A stretch of DNA of 64,000 nt from Paralichthys olivaceus (taxonomy: Eukaryota > Chordata > Actinopteri > Pleuronectiformes > Paralichthyidae). The notes beneath the pieces were generated by a model. It was not told where the DNA came from. It saw only the letters and a list, made by a program, of their open reading frames with translations, and did not search any database. Numbering within the stretch: the first letter of the stretch is position 1; each line of letters opens with the position of its first letter. This document shows positions 63,111 through 64,000 of this stretch, piece after piece. The DNA lies in NCBI RefSeq assembly GCF_024713975.1, contig NC_091098.1:13936316-14000315 (forward strand), read 5' to 3'. A program made the position numbers and the translations under genes.

Positions 63111-63878
63111 CCTTATCAGCCCATCCTCTCGGTCTAATTAGAGGGAGTGGTTCAATAATGCGCCAACCGCTGCCAGCAGCCAAAGAGTTAAACCGTCGAG
63201 GCTGTCGTTGAAACGCACCATCCAACCGGGCTGTGTCGCTGAGGGAGGACAGGCTACATGTGGAGGAGCAACAGATCCCCAGCTGAAAAAAACAACACAT
63301 CTGGCACGCGGAGGACGAGCCACTGGGATATCTCCACGCATTGAATGGTGTTAAACGCGCGTCTGCGTCCTCTTCAGGCGTCTTCTGTGGAAAAGAGAAA
63401 AGTTGTCAGGGACAGTTGTGCGTTTTTGTGCGCTTGAAATTGTAGAGAAGTGACACGTTAGTCCAGGATCGGCGCTTCATGCTGTATAGGCCCGCGCTAT
63501 ACCTGCGTAATGCGTGCGTAATTTAGCCAATATACCTCCTTTTTATCGGCAGCATCCTCGCGTTCACGAACCAGAAATTAGTGCAACATCTGGAGGCATC
63601 TGCGTAAATCACTGTGTGCTTTATTCGACGATAAACAGCTCTGTGTTTTGTTGCGGCGCAAGACTGAGTTTGGTAACAGGTGGTTTTTTATTGCGCGTCT
63701 CACTTTGAGCGTCTGGATCATCAGGTGAATACATGAGGCTCACAGGCCATCACAAGCACCGGGATCTGAAATGAAGACCCACTTTGCGCTGATTTTTTGA
63801 TTTTCTTTTTTTTTGTACGAGTGGACAACAGCTAGTAACGGAGGAGAGGGCGAACAGCCAGAGGGTCACTGCTTCTCA
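63111..63878 (+). promoter_or_regulatory. kcnc4: kcnc4 upstream region and 5' UTR
   Basis: Increasingly GC- and CpG-rich sequence leading into the kcnc4 start codon. No TATA box is obvious. No upstream exon can be supported. Confidence 0.45.
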
Positions 63879-64000
63879 ATGATCAGCTCCGTGTGTGTCT
63901 CGTCTTACCGGGGGCGCAAGTCGGGCAACAAACCGCCGTCGAAATCATGTCTGAAGGAGGAGATGTCCAGAGGGGAAGACTCGGACAAAATTATCATCAA
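63879..64000 (+). CDS. kcnc4: Voltage-gated potassium channel Kv3.4, first 40 codons (cut by window end)
   Basis: Begins MISSVCVSSYRGRKSGNKPP and continues SKSCLKEEM, then DSDKIII. This is the N-terminal inactivation ball of Kv3.4, which plugs the open pore to give fast A-type inactivation, followed by the first strand of the T1 tetramerisation domain. Compared with the recalled human sequence, the ball is nearly unchanged, including the cysteine pair used for redox control and the serines that protein kinase C phosphorylates to stop inactivation. The frame is open to the last base. Human KCNC4 is on 1p13 near AHCYL1, which supports the identification. The T1 domain, voltage sensor and pore lie outside the window. 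Confidence 0.93.
   Translation, partial: MISSVCVSSYRGRKSGNKPPSKSCLKEEMSRGEDSDKIII

Overview
The window is a gene-dense stretch of a ray-finned (teleost) fish nuclear genome. Genes have many GT-AG introns, proteins match vertebrate families over their full length, and the non-coding DNA carries repeats typical of fish: short inverted-repeat elements, a Penelope-like retroelement relic, and CA/GT, CT/GA and TAA microsatellites. There are no bacterial-style operons, CRISPR arrays or RNA genes that I could recognise.

Layout from left to right: (1) atxn7l2, minus strand, 5' part only, continuing past base 1. (2) sypl2, a synaptophysin-family membrane protein, minus strand, 6 coding exons. (3) sort1 (sortilin), plus strand, 20 coding exons, intact at 820 aa. 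(4) ngrn (neugrin), minus strand, 3 exons, tail-to-tail with sort1. (5) nfya (NF-Y subunit alpha), plus strand, 9 coding exons, 347 aa, head-to-head with ngrn. (6) ahcyl1 (IRBIT), plus strand, 17 coding exons, 555 aa, with a possible second first exon. (7) Two almost identical hsp70 genes in a direct 4.94-kb tandem duplication, each with heat-shock elements, a TATA box and a 5' UTR intron. (8) The first 40 codons of kcnc4 (Kv3.4), plus strand, cut by the end of the window.

atxn7l2, sypl2, sort1, ahcyl1 and kcnc4 all have human counterparts on 1p13, so the block is an old linkage group. ngrn and nfya have been inserted into it relative to human, and psma5, which lies between sort1 and sypl2 in human, is not seen. 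The genes do not form one pathway. They are independent housekeeping, sorting, signalling, stress and channel genes.

I found no wholly new system. The points most worth a second look are the loss of two of the four zinc ligands in the SCA7 domain of atxn7l2, the near-perfect hsp70 duplication including promoter and UTR intron, a cluster of eight GTAACG motifs with a 22-bp palindrome at the ahcyl1 promoter, four CCAAT boxes upstream of nfya, and a candidate alternative first exon of ahcyl1. Exon borders were set by hand from splice consensus and reading-frame continuity. Protein identities come from recalled family sequences, not from a search.
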